From contig CAYRWQ010000010.1 in NCBI GenBank assembly GCA_964428075.1, positions 1 through 25,292 on the forward strand: a stretch of 25,292 nt of DNA, given 5' to 3'. This document shows, piece by piece, positions 14,515 to 22,948 of this stretch. This stretch comes from JAGOSP01 sp964428075 (GTDB taxonomy: Bacteria > Patescibacteriota > Minisyncoccia > Moranbacterales > UBA1568). The notes below the pieces were generated by a model. That model saw only the letters and a list, made by a program, of their open reading frames with translations, searched no databases and was not told where the DNA came from. The position numbers and the translations under genes were made by a program. The stretch's first letter is position 1. Each line of letters begins with the position of its first letter.

Positions 14515-15480
14515 ATGTGGCGAAGCAAATATGCGTTGTTGGCAGGGGGTATTTTAGTGGGAGGCATCGGGGTGATGTTGGCGTTTTTCGTGAGTAAGCC
14601 AGTTGCATTACCATCACCAAAGGCATCACAACCGTTGCGGGTCGTCGTGTCTTTTTTTCCATACGCTGAATTTACCCGAGGGGTGGCGGGTGAGTATGCG
14701 CAGGTTATTACACTTGTACCGGCTGGTGTCGAACCACATGATTTTGAGCCAACGCCTCGCGATATGGAGCAGTTGTATCGGGCCGATGTGGTCATTTTCA
14801 ATGGTGCAGGTGTTGATGCCTGGATTGAAAAACTGGTGCCGGAATTGATTGAACATGGTATACGTGTAGTACGTATGGCCGATAGCGTAGACTCTGTCCT
14901 GGACACAGGTAGGGAATCGCATGATGTCACGGGGGAACATATGGGCGGAGATGCGCTTGATCCGCATTTCTGGCTTGATCCAGTTTTGGCGGAGGCACAG
15001 GTTCGAAGGATTGCCGAGGTATTGAGAGAGGTTGATCCGATGCATCAGACGATGTATCGGAGCGGAGAGGCCATGTTTTTGGAGGAGTTGCAGTCTTTGG
15101 ATCAAGAGTATCAGTCAGGACTTGCGGTATGTCGTACACGGACTCTCATTACGTCACATGATGCCTTTACCTATTTGGCGAAAAGGTACACACTGGAAGT
15201 GATTTCCATCGCTGGATTTTCACCGAGTGACGAACCATCCACGAGACGTCTTGCTGAAATCACTGAGTTGGTACGAGCTCATGATATTCGTTTTATCTTC
15301 TTCGAAACGCTTTCGAGTCCGAAGTTGGCCGCGACACTTGCGCGTGAAGCAGGAATTGGTACTCTGGTTCTCAATCCGATTGAAGGCGGTGTGGTAAGGG
15401 CGGATGGACATAAAGAGACTTATATGAGTCTGATGCGCGAAAATCTCACTTCTTTACGAGTTGCACTGGAATGTCACTAA
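14515..15480 (+). CDS. znuA: Zinc ABC transporter substrate-binding protein (ZnuA/AdcA-like), membrane-anchored
   Basis: Binds Zn2+ outside the cell and delivers it to the ABC permease. The 321-residue protein starts with an N-terminal hydrophobic anchor (about residues 7-26). There is no Cys lipobox, so it is probably tethered by an uncleaved helix or released by signal peptidase I. The cluster A-I metal ligands are visible: H75 in GVEPHDFEPTPRD, H151 in DPHFWLDP and H215 in TSHDAF. The fourth ligand is probably E290 in LVLNPIEGG, which as I recall resembles the AdcA/Gram-positive form rather than the Asp of DPLG-type proteins. A short His/acid segment (SHDVTGEHMGGD, about 135-146) corresponds to the His-rich loop. 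Its end overlaps znuC by 10 nt. Confidence 0.92.
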   Translation: MWRSKYALLAGGILVGGIGVMLAFFVSKPVALPSPKASQPLRVVVSFFPYAEFTRGVAGEYAQVITLVPAGVEPHDFEPTPRDMEQLYRADVVIFNGAGVDAWIEKLVPELIEHGIRVVRMADSVDSVLDTGRESHDVTGEHMGGDALDPHFWLDPVLAEAQVRRIAEVLREVDPMHQTMYRSGEAMFLEELQSLDQEYQSGLAVCRTRTLITSHDAFTYLAKRYTLEVISIAGFSPSDEPSTRRLAEITELVRAHDIRFIFFETLSSPKLAATLAREAGIGTLVLNPIEGGVVRADGHKETYMSLMRENLTSLRVALECH

Positions 15481-16226
15481 CTTCAACGTCTATTTTGAGT
15501 GTTCACAAAGCCAGCTTCCGATATGGAAGTGTGTCTGTGTTGTCTGATATCACATTTCAGGTGTTTCCGGGTGATTATGTTGGTATTCTAGGAGCCAATG
15601 GTAGTGGAAAAACGACTCTTATCAAGATGATCGTCGGTCTTCTTCGGCCGTCTTCTGGCGAGGTCCGTATTTTTGGTGAGAACGTTCAAGTGTTTCGAGG
15701 GTGGCATCAGATTGGTTTTGTACCACAGCGTGTTTTTAAAAATGATCAGAATTTTCCGGCGACTGTCGAGGAAATTGTCACGAGTGGTTTTGGGCGTGAT
15801 GAACGGAGCCTCTCTTCGCATGAACGACATCAGTGTTTGGAGCAGGCGTTTGAATCAGCTCGCGTGGGACATGTGCGGGATCGTCGCATTGGAGAACTCT
15901 CCGGTGGTGAACAGCAGCGAGCATTTATTGCGCGCGCGCTGGTGACTCGACCGCAGCTTCTGATTCTTGATGAACCAACAACGGGCATAGACCGGACATC
16001 TGAGCAAGAGTTTTATGCCCTCCTCAAGAGTCTGAATGATACCGGCATGACGATCTTGTTTATTTCTCATGATTTGGATGCGGTTGCGCGCGAAGTGAAA
16101 CAGGTCATGTGTCTCAATCGGCGACTCGTCTACTTTGGAAATCCGGAGGTATTGCAGCAATCAGGGACACTTCAGGCAATGTATGGTGAGGAGAAGCAGA
16201 TATTATTTCACGCGCACGAGCACTAA
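15471..16226 (+). CDS. znuC: Zinc ABC transporter ATP-binding protein
   Basis: A 251-residue ABC ATPase that energises the ZnuB permease. Walker A GANGSGKTT (about 40-48), Q-loop VPQR, signature LSGGEQQR, Walker B LLILDEPTTG and switch His in ISHD are all present and in order. The protein ends HAHEH, a short His-rich tail. The start overlaps the znuA stop by 10 nt, indicating translational coupling. znuB follows after 17 nt. Family (Mn/Zn/Fe ABC-3 ATPase) is firm; zinc specificity comes from the neighbouring Fur-type regulator and the AdcA-like ligand set. Confidence 0.94.
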   Translation: MSLTSTSILSVHKASFRYGSVSVLSDITFQVFPGDYVGILGANGSGKTTLIKMIVGLLRPSSGEVRIFGENVQVFRGWHQIGFVPQRVFKNDQNFPATVEEIVTSGFGRDERSLSSHERHQCLEQAFESARVGHVRDRRIGELSGGEQQRAFIARALVTRPQLLILDEPTTGIDRTSEQEFYALLKSLNDTGMTILFISHDLDAVAREVKQVMCLNRRLVYFGNPEVLQQSGTLQAMYGEEKQILFHAHEH

Positions 16227-16243
16227 AATCATGTTTCTCTATT

Positions 16244-17071
16244 ATGGATATTTTTGGGGCATTTTTGGAGTTTGATTTCTTGCGACGGGCATTCGTGGCT
16301 GGTGTATTGATCGGTCTTGCTGCTCCGTTACTTGGGATTTTTCTGGTGGTACGGCGTTATGCATTGCTTTCTGACGCGTTGTCCCATGTGTCTTTCCTTG
16401 GGGTTGCGTTGTCGTTGATTTGTAAGATACCGATTTTCTTCGGAGTATTGGGACTTTCGGTTTTGGCGGCGGTCGGCATGGAGCACTTACGGTCGAGCGG
16501 GAGGATTTTGGGTGAGTCAGTCGTGGCGCTGTTTCTATCCGGGAGCTTGGCGCTAGCGGTCGTGTTACTGTCTTCACTCCGTGACCTCAATGTCAATCTG
16601 ATGAATTATTTGTTTGGAAGTTTGTCGACCGTAACACAGGTGGATTTGCTCATGTTATTGATTATCGTCGTGTTGGTATTCAGTTTCGTTATACTCCGTT
16701 ATCATCAGCTTTTTTTGACCGCGCTCGATGAAGATCTGGCTCGTGTATCTGGTGTGCGCGTGTGGATACTGAATGCGGTTTTTGTTTCATTGGTTGCTGG
16801 CGTGGTGGCCGCTTCGATGCAGATTGTCGGTGCGTTGTTGATAAGCGCGTTGATGGTGATTCCAGTGTTAGCGGCTCTTGAGTTGCGAAAGGGATTCTTG
16901 GCGACGCTGATTATCGCTGAGGGAGTGTCACTGTTTTCAGTTTTGATTGGTCTCGTTCTTTCGTATCAATTTAATTTGGCGAGTGGGGGTGTCATCGTGT
17001 TGGTCGCGATGGGATTCTACGTCCTTTTCTTTTTTGGGCAGCGTTTTGTACAGCGGTACTCCTCAGTATAA
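16244..17071 (+). CDS. znuB: Zinc ABC transporter permease (ABC-3 family)
   Basis: A 275-residue membrane protein with about seven to nine spans, forming the transport channel for ZnuA-delivered metal. ABC-3 hallmarks are RRYALLSDALSHVSFLGVALS (about 37-57), LNLM-type SVNLMNYLFGSL-like segment (NVNLMNYLFGSL), and GALLISALMVIPVLAA (about 197-212), which contacts the ATPase and lines the pore. The ATG at 16244 precedes the first helix. The TAA stop at 17069-17071 overlaps the -10 box of the ligA promoter, so the zinc unit runs directly into the ligA unit. Confidence 0.93.
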   Translation: MDIFGAFLEFDFLRRAFVAGVLIGLAAPLLGIFLVVRRYALLSDALSHVSFLGVALSLICKIPIFFGVLGLSVLAAVGMEHLRSSGRILGESVVALFLSGSLALAVVLLSSLRDLNVNLMNYLFGSLSTVTQVDLLMLLIIVVLVFSFVILRYHQLFLTALDEDLARVSGVRVWILNAVFVSLVAGVVAASMQIVGALLISALMVIPVLAALELRKGFLATLIIAEGVSLFSVLIGLVLSYQFNLASGGVIVLVAMGFYVLFFFGQRFVQRYSSV

Positions 17072-17072
17072 T
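17067..17072 (+). promoter_or_regulatory. -10 box for ligA
   Basis: A perfect TATAAT overlapping the znuB stop codon. Predicted start near 17079 gives a leader of about 14 nt before the ligA ATG. A purine-rich GGGAG (17077-17081) could act as a weak ribosome-binding site if start mapping shifts upstream. Confidence 0.45.
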
Positions 17073-17092
17073 TATAGGGAGAAACACGGAAT

Positions 17093-19201
17093 ATGCAGGA
17101 GAATGAAACGAAACTGAGACTGATCGCACTGCGTGCAGAGATTAACCGGCATCGGGCGGCGTATCACATGTTCGATCAATCGAACATTTCAGACGAGGCG
17201 TACGATGCCTTATACCGTGAGCTTGAGGAATTGGAGCGGGCTCACCCTGAATTGATTGTTCCAGAGAGCCCGACTCAGAGAGTAGGCGGCGAAGCGCTTG
17301 CGGCCTTTGAGAAAGTGCAGCACGAGGTACTCCAGTGGTCGTTTGATGATATTTTCGATTTTGAGGAACTGAAGGCATGGGATTTGAAGATCAAAAGATT
17401 TTTGCGGCAGCAGGATCCAGGCGTGTTTTCGGAATCCGGAGATGACGAAGTGGAATATTGCTGTGAGTTGAAAATCGATGGCTTAAAAATGATTCTGACC
17501 TATCACGAGGGAGTGTTGACACAAGGAGCGACTCGTGGAGATGGATCTATCGGAGAAAATGTGACACAGAACCTGCGGACGATACGTAGTATCCCGTTGT
17601 GTTTGATGCAGCCGGTTGATATTATCGTGGTTGGCGAAGTCTGGTTGTCTGAGAGTGAGCTTGCGCGTATCAATAAGGAGCGGGTGGCATCCGGAGAAGT
17701 GCCGTTGGTGAATACACGGAATGCGGCAGCTGGATCAATACGACAACTTGATCCAAAGGTGGCAGCAGACAGGCGATTGGATGCTTTTGTGTACGATATT
17801 GATCGGATAGGTGAAGACAAAACTCGTGCACAGATGGAGACGCAAGTACAAGAATTGGAATTCTTGAAAACGCTGGGGTTTAAGGTCAATCAGGAATATC
17901 GGCTCTGTAGGAACGTTGCGGAAATCGAGGCATATTATAAAGAATGGACTCGACGACGGCATGAGCTTTTTTACGGACTCGATGGCATTGTTATTAAAGT
18001 GAATAGTCGGCACTTGCAGGAAGTACTCGGGTATACAGGCAAGGCACCGCGTTTCGGGATTGCTTACAAATTTCCAGCGGAACAAGTCACAACAGTGGTC
18101 GAGAATATCACGGTGCAGGTTGGTCGAACGGGTGTCCTTACTCCAGTAGCCTATTTGCGTCCAGTGCGTATAGCGGGGTCGACAGTGAGTCGCGCGACAC
18201 TGCACAATGCTGACGAAGTCGCGCGACTCGATGTTCGAGTGGGTGATACGGTGATTCTTCGAAAAGCGGGGGATATTATTCCGGAGGTGATGGCAGTGTT
18301 ACCCGCTCTTCGGACTGGTCAGGAAACACCCTTCTTAATGCCGCACCGGTGTCCCATTTGTAGTAGTCCGGTGAAAGAGCGGACATCAAAAGATACGCGC
18401 GGGAAAACCGAAGTGAGCGTTGCGGTGTATTGTACCAATTTACAGTGTTTCGCGGTGGAACGAGAACGTATTATTCACGCAGTGAGTCGGAAGGGATTCG
18501 ATATCGCTGGTCTGGGAGAGAAAATCGTCGAACAACTCATGAATGAAGGATTAGTTTCTGATCTCTCGGATATTTTTGAACTTACAACGGGTGATCTCGC
18601 ACCGCTTGAACGTTTTGCTGACCGAAAAGCAGACAAACTTGTGCAATCAATTCAGACTGCTCGTTGTATTTCGCTTGAGAAATTTTTGTTTGCTTTGGGT
18701 ATTTTACATGTGGGTGAGGAGACGGCACACCTGATTGCGGAACATGTGCGGGCAGGATTTTTGAGTGCGCGGTTGACATGCACCCCTGAGGAAGTGACAG
18801 CATTTTTTCTGCAGACAACTGGGGAGGAGTGGTTGAATGTTAAAGGCATCGGTGAGAAGAGCGCTCAGAGTTTGCGGGATTGGTTTGTCGATTCCAAACA
18901 TCAGAAGATGCTGGCAAGACTGTCCAAACGCGGGGTGACACTGACTTTATCTTCGGTGAAGCCAGCGCAGCAAATGTTCTCTGGTATTACATTTGTACTG
19001 ACAGGCGAACTCACGTCCTTTACACGAGATGAAGCGAAAGATATGATACGGAAGCGAGGAGGAAGCGTTTCTTCTTCAGTGAGTCGAAAGACGGGCTATG
19101 TGGTCGTCGGAGAGCGTCCGGGGAGTAAGCATAATACCGCTTTGGCTTTGGGAGTAAAGATTCTTGATGAGACCGCTTTTAAGACTCTGTGTGGGTCATA
19201 G
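17093..19201 (+). CDS. ligA: NAD-dependent DNA ligase
   Basis: Seals nicks in duplex DNA using NAD+. The 702-residue protein has the full bacterial layout. Domain Ia has the NMN-binding YHMFDQSNISDEAYDALYREL. The adenylation domain has catalytic K127 in ELKIDG. The OB-fold contains GRTGVLTPVAYLRPVRIAGS, and a four-Cys zinc finger uses C420, C423, C447 and C452. Helix-hairpin-helix repeats follow (including GEKIVEQL and VKGIGEKSAQSL). A C-terminal BRCT domain starts about residue 625 (FSGITFVLTGELTSFTRDEA). The length is close to the usual range of about 670-700. It is the first gene of a unit continuing to gatC and gatA; the preferred gatC start is 27 nt after the ligA stop. Confidence 0.97.
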   Translation: MQENETKLRLIALRAEINRHRAAYHMFDQSNISDEAYDALYRELEELERAHPELIVPESPTQRVGGEALAAFEKVQHEVLQWSFDDIFDFEELKAWDLKIKRFLRQQDPGVFSESGDDEVEYCCELKIDGLKMILTYHEGVLTQGATRGDGSIGENVTQNLRTIRSIPLCLMQPVDIIVVGEVWLSESELARINKERVASGEVPLVNTRNAAAGSIRQLDPKVAADRRLDAFVYDIDRIGEDKTRAQMETQVQELEFLKTLGFKVNQEYRLCRNVAEIEAYYKEWTRRRHELFYGLDGIVIKVNSRHLQEVLGYTGKAPRFGIAYKFPAEQVTTVVENITVQVGRTGVLTPVAYLRPVRIAGSTVSRATLHNADEVARLDVRVGDTVILRKAGDIIPEVMAVLPALRTGQETPFLMPHRCPICSSPVKERTSKDTRGKTEVSVAVYCTNLQCFAVERERIIHAVSRKGFDIAGLGEKIVEQLMNEGLVSDLSDIFELTTGDLAPLERFADRKADKLVQSIQTARCISLEKFLFALGILHVGEETAHLIAEHVRAGFLSARLTCTPEEVTAFFLQTTGEEWLNVKGIGEKSAQSLRDWFVDSKHQKMLARLSKRGVTLTLSSVKPAQQMFSGITFVLTGELTSFTRDEAKDMIRKRGGSVSSSVSRKTGYVVVGERPGSKHNTALALGVKILDETAFKTLCGS

Positions 19202-19228
19202 ATGATCACTCTATTAAATTACGTGTGT

Positions 19229-19516
19229 ATGTTAACGCAGGAAGAGGTCAAACACATCGCCCTTTTAGCTCGTATCGGACTTTCGGATACGGAAGTGGAA
19301 CGATACCAAAAGGACTTATCGACAGTTTTGGTTTGGTTTGAGCGGCTTGCTCAGGTTGATACGGAACAGGTGGCAGTTATAGGGCACGTGACTGGTCGGA
19401 GCAATGTAGCGCGATCTGATGTCGCGGTACAGGCGTCGAATGCGGTTCGCTCGGTTATTCAGGCGAATTTTCCAGATCAAAAAGAGGGATTTTTAAAGGT
19501 ACGATCAGTGTTTTGA
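19229..19516 (+). CDS. gatC: Asp-tRNA(Asn)/Glu-tRNA(Gln) amidotransferase subunit C
   Basis: A small stabilising subunit of the GatCAB complex, which converts Glu-tRNA(Gln) and/or Asp-tRNA(Asn) to the correct amidated forms. From ATG 19229 it is 95 residues: MLTQEEVKHIALLARIGLSD at the start, and a C-terminal FPDQKEGFLKVRSVF, which is the characteristic GatC tail. An in-frame ATG immediately after the ligA stop (19202) would add nine hydrophobic residues not typical of GatC, so the later start is preferred. gatA starts 10 nt downstream. Confidence 0.92.
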   Translation: MLTQEEVKHIALLARIGLSDTEVERYQKDLSTVLVWFERLAQVDTEQVAVIGHVTGRSNVARSDVAVQASNAVRSVIQANFPDQKEGFLKVRSVF

Positions 19517-19526
19517 AAGAGGTATT

Positions 19527-20972
19527 ATGATTCGAGCACTTCATGAACAATTGCAGGCGCGGGATGTTTCAGCAGTTGAACTTGCAGAACGTTTTTTGGG
19601 TACTCTTGAGAACAAGGATGCTCAAATTCAAGCCTTTCTGTCTGTTCGTCGTGCGGAGGCGCTTCAGGAAGCAGAGGCGGTTGATCACAAACTCATTCGC
19701 GGCGAGTCCCTTGACTTGCTCGCGGGTATTCCTGGCGCATTGAAGGACAATATGTGTGTGGCCGGAGAGCGGACGACTGCCGGTTCAAAGATACTGGACA
19801 ACTATATTGCGCCGTATGATGCCGGAGTGGTTTCGCGCTTGCGTGTTGCCGACGCGGTGATACTCGGTAAGACGAATATGGATGAGTTTGCCATGGGGTC
19901 TTCGACTGAAAACAGTGCCTATCAGGAGACGCGGAATCCATTGGATACTACCCGTGTTCCGGGGGGATCTTCTGGCGGATCGGCAGCAGCAGTTGTGGCA
20001 GACATGGCGGTATGGGCACTTGGATCAGATACAGGTGGATCTATTCGCCAACCGGCATCTTTTTGCGGTTTGGTTGGTCTCAAGCCGACTTATGGGCGCG
20101 TGTCTCGTTCGGGTTTACTCGCAATGGCATCAAGCTTGGATCAAATTGGCCCGCTTACCCGAACAGTGGAAGATGCGGCTATCGTGTTTTCTCGGATTGC
20201 TGGATTTGATCGATTCGATGCGACAACGGCTGATTTATCAGGGAAACCATTTGAGGATTTTCTGGATATGGATCTGCGGGGCAAGCGAGTGGGCATTCCA
20301 CGGGAGTATTTTTCTGAATCGTTGGATCGGGAAGTACGTGCAGTGGCGGAGTCAGCGCTTGAACATTTCAAGTTACTCGGGATCTCGGTTGAAGAGATTT
20401 CTCTTCCGCATGCGGAGTGGGCATTACCAGTGTACTACATTATTATGCCGGCAGAAGTGAGTTCTAATCTGGCGCGTTTTGATGGGATCAAGTATGGGTT
20501 ACGCATTAACGATGAACAGAATCGTTCGGTAGATAATGGTCGTTTATTGGAGACCTATCTGGATAGTCGGGCATACGGATTGGGCGCAGAGGCGAAACGG
20601 CGTATTATGTTGGGGACATACACGCTTTCCGCTGGTTATTATGATGCTTACTATCAGAAAGCTCAAAAAGTGCGTCAACTGATTCGTCAGGATTTTGAAC
20701 GCGCTTATGAAACGGTTGATTTTATTTTCTCACCCACAGCACCGGAAGCAGCGTTTAAGTTTGGCGCGAAAGTTGATGATCCTCTGACGATGTATTTGTC
20801 GGATATTTATACTGTGACTGCCAACCTGGTTGGTGTGCCAGCCATCTCTTTTCCGATCGGAACCGTGAATAAAGAGGGGAGTATGCTTCCTATTGGCGGA
20901 CAATTGCAAGGGAAATGGTTTGATGAAGAGGGGATATTGGCTCTTGCACACCAATATGAAACGTATCGGTAA
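19527..20972 (+). CDS. gatA: Asp-tRNA(Asn)/Glu-tRNA(Gln) amidotransferase subunit A
   Basis: Glutaminase subunit of GatCAB that releases ammonia from glutamine. The 481-residue protein carries the amidase-signature triad region: catalytic Lys in GIPGALKDNM (about residue 74), the Gly/Ser-rich segment VPGGSSGGSAAAVVADMA (about 147-164) and SDTGGSIRQPASFCG with the nucleophile Ser (about 170-184). The C-terminal LVGVPAISFPIG is also typical. AAGAGG before the ATG (about 19517-19522) is a fair Shine-Dalgarno sequence. The amidotransferase partner gatB is not present in the window; the next gene is an unrelated membrane protein. Confidence 0.96.
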   Translation: MIRALHEQLQARDVSAVELAERFLGTLENKDAQIQAFLSVRRAEALQEAEAVDHKLIRGESLDLLAGIPGALKDNMCVAGERTTAGSKILDNYIAPYDAGVVSRLRVADAVILGKTNMDEFAMGSSTENSAYQETRNPLDTTRVPGGSSGGSAAAVVADMAVWALGSDTGGSIRQPASFCGLVGLKPTYGRVSRSGLLAMASSLDQIGPLTRTVEDAAIVFSRIAGFDRFDATTADLSGKPFEDFLDMDLRGKRVGIPREYFSESLDREVRAVAESALEHFKLLGISVEEISLPHAEWALPVYYIIMPAEVSSNLARFDGIKYGLRINDEQNRSVDNGRLLETYLDSRAYGLGAEAKRRIMLGTYTLSAGYYDAYYQKAQKVRQLIRQDFERAYETVDFIFSPTAPEAAFKFGAKVDDPLTMYLSDIYTVTANLVGVPAISFPIGTVNKEGSMLPIGGQLQGKWFDEEGILALAHQYETYR

Positions 20973-20997
20973 TTAACACGAGAGACGTCGCGAGCTT

Positions 20998-21537
20998 ATG
21001 GACATGGATTTGGGAGCAATTCTGGTCAATGGAACAGCTTGGTTTCAAGCGACGGTTACTTTTTTGGAACATTCTTTTGTTTTTTTGGCACTCAGACTGT
21101 TTCTTTTCGTGTATGTCGTGGTTCTTTTTATTGATATTGTCCTCTTACTTTGGATGCGCGGTATCACGGGCGATTTGAGTGTGACGCTTCATGGAACTGA
21201 ACGTCCTCTCATTTCAAAGAATAAGATGATTATCCGTTGGGAGAAGATACTGGAGCGTCTGGAGGGGAATAATCCTGCACAGTTCAAATTGGCCGTCTTG
21301 GAAGCCGAGGCTTTGACCGAAGAGGTTCTTTCGGGAATCGGGTGGAAAGGAGAGCATATTCAAGACCGTCTGACCGCTGTCACTGATGCCCAGTTAGAGT
21401 CTCGATCGTTGCTGCTTGAGGCGCATCAAGTACGGAATATGATTATTCTGGACACGCAATACCAGATAAGCAAGGAGGAAGCTCAGAGCACGCTTGAAAA
21501 ATACCGCCGATTTTTCGATGAAGTCGAGCTTCTGTAA
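20998..21537 (+). CDS. Membrane protein of unknown function
   Basis: A 179-residue protein with a hydrophobic N-terminal half. One or two spans cover about residues 22-58 (HSFVFLALRLFLFVYVVVLFIDIVLLLWM). A cytoplasmic-type domain of about 115 residues follows, with helical, charged sequence (IIRWEKILERLEGNNPAQFKLAVLEAEALTEEVLSGIGWKG...). I have a loose memory of similar proteins in Patescibacteria annotated only as hypothetical; I cannot assign a function. It starts 25 nt after gatA (ATG 20998, or MDLGAIL at 21004) and is the last rightward gene before the convergent GH1 gene. Confidence 0.75.
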   Translation: MDMDLGAILVNGTAWFQATVTFLEHSFVFLALRLFLFVYVVVLFIDIVLLLWMRGITGDLSVTLHGTERPLISKNKMIIRWEKILERLEGNNPAQFKLAVLEAEALTEEVLSGIGWKGEHIQDRLTAVTDAQLESRSLLLEAHQVRNMIILDTQYQISKEEAQSTLEKYRRFFDEVELL

Positions 21538-21568
21538 CGCTTTCTGATGATACGAAAGAGAGATGGTT

Positions 21569-22825
21569 TTAATTTCCCCCCCTGTTCTTCGTGGCGCAGA
21601 TTTCTGCATAGATGCGTGCACTTGGTCGGATAGTGCGGATTTGTGTGGGATAGTCGATGGCTATAAGACCAAATCGTAGCCAAAACCCTTTGTCCCATTC
21701 GAAGTTGTCGAGGAGCGACCAGTAAAAATATCCTCGGACATCGGCACCGGCAGTAATGGCACGATGCAGAGCGGCAAGCGCGGCAGGAATGAACTGTTGA
21801 CGCAAAGTATCCGAAGCGTCCGCGATGCCATTTTCGAGAATATAGAGTGGTTTACGATACGAAACGAGTTCGATGACCGCATGATAGAGTGATTCCGGAC
21901 AATATTCCCAGCCGAAATCTGTTTGTTGGACATTTTGGTTTTTGTTGAACCAGCCGGAGATGCGGTGATGACTATAGTGATTGAGGCCAATGAAATCTTG
22001 TGTTGCTTGGATACGGTTGAGAAAAAAACGGTTCCACAGAGTATCAGCGCCCCACTTGAGGAGGCGATTCCACGGCGTATTGTCTGCTGCTTCGAACCAG
22101 ATATTATGTTTGGCGATGCCGACTTGGGATCCGGGGAAGCGGTTTTTGAGGGCGTGATAGGCGAGTCGGTGTGCGCGTATGAGGGCAAATTGTGCCCGGA
22201 TGAATGGCACGAATCCGTGTTTTTGAGGTGGCCAGGCACCGTTGAGGTAGGCGTGAGCGGTGTATACATCAGGTTCGTTTAAGGTAATCCAAAACCGTAC
22301 ATCTACACCGATGGCCTTGAGAATGGTTTCTGTGTAGCGTTCAAAATACTTTGGAAAACCAGGTGACATGATGCCACCTTTTTCGGCAAGCCAAACAGGG
22401 AGAGTCCAGTGCCAGAGGGTGACGAAGGGTTCCATCCCGCGAGCCCGGAGAGCCATGACGACGGCACGATAGTGTTCGATGGCAGACCGGTCAAATTCGC
22501 CCTCGTTTGGTTCGATGCGGGACCACTCGATGGAGAAGCGGTGAGCGTTGTGTCCGAGAGAAGCCGCGAGATCAAAGTCCGATTCGAATCGGGAATAGTG
22601 TTCGCAGGCGGCACCAGAAATATAGGTGTTTGGATTGGTGGCCTCGGATTTGAATTTTCCCCAATGTGGATTCCAGTGAAAAGCGCGTTCAGAATCGCGG
22701 GAAAGCCGTTTTGCATTGGCCAATTCCCATTCGCTCCAGTCATTATGATTGTTTCCTTCGACCTGATGTGCGGCAGTGGCGGCTCCCCAGAAGAAGTGTT
22801 TGGGAAATTCGAGTTTCATAAGCAT
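21569..22825 (-). CDS. GH1 family beta-glycosidase
   Basis: Retaining beta-glucosidase/galactosidase-type enzyme of family GH1. The 418-residue TIM-barrel shows the N-terminal signature FFWGAATAAHQVEG (11-24), RFSIEWSRIEP (about 96-106), acid/base E184 in TLNEP, and nucleophile E331 in YILENGIAD. The aglycone-side GYFYWSLLDNFEWDKGFWLRFGL near the end is also diagnostic. There is no signal peptide or anchor, so it is probably cytoplasmic and acts on imported or internal oligosaccharides or glycosides. The substrate is not predictable. Starts at 22825 (MLM) or 22819 (MKLEF) are possible. An extended -10 ends 6 nt before the first ATG, which would make the mRNA leaderless or nearly so. Confidence 0.94.
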   Translation of the reverse strand: MLMKLEFPKHFFWGAATAAHQVEGNNHNDWSEWELANAKRLSRDSERAFHWNPHWGKFKSEATNPNTYISGAACEHYSRFESDFDLAASLGHNAHRFSIEWSRIEPNEGEFDRSAIEHYRAVVMALRARGMEPFVTLWHWTLPVWLAEKGGIMSPGFPKYFERYTETILKAIGVDVRFWITLNEPDVYTAHAYLNGAWPPQKHGFVPFIRAQFALIRAHRLAYHALKNRFPGSQVGIAKHNIWFEAADNTPWNRLLKWGADTLWNRFFLNRIQATQDFIGLNHYSHHRISGWFNKNQNVQQTDFGWEYCPESLYHAVIELVSYRKPLYILENGIADASDTLRQQFIPAALAALHRAITAGADVRGYFYWSLLDNFEWDKGFWLRFGLIAIDYPTQIRTIRPSARIYAEICATKNRGGN

Positions 22826-22831
22826 GTTTCA

Positions 22832-22840
22832 ATGGTATCA
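22832..22840 (-). promoter_or_regulatory. Extended -10 promoter for GH1 gene (leaderless)
   Basis: TGATACCAT on the minus strand, identical to the extended -10 of the DUF4446-infB promoter. A CTTACA about 18 nt upstream (rc of 22856-22861) may be the -35. The expected transcription start falls on or next to the A of the ATG at 22825. Confidence 0.5.
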
Positions 22841-22877
22841 GGAAAAATGATCTGATGTAAGTGAAATGAGGCACATT

Positions 22878-22906
22878 TTGACTTTTTGGCTCAAATTCAG
22901 TATTCT
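22878..22906 (+). promoter_or_regulatory. Promoter for GT2 gene
   Basis: -35 TTGACT (22878-22883), a 17-nt spacer, -10 TATTCT (22901-22906). Predicted start near 22913, giving a leader of about 36 nt to the preferred ATG at 22949. Confidence 0.55.
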
Positions 22907-22948
22907 TGAGGTAGTTAGACTGTGTTTTTGGTAGAGTGTTTTTTTGCT

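Noticed and set aside
21538..21568. CTTTC/GAAAG hairpin between the membrane protein and GH1 genes
   Set aside because: Only a 5-bp stem with a 9-nt loop and a weak T-run; not good enough to call a terminator.
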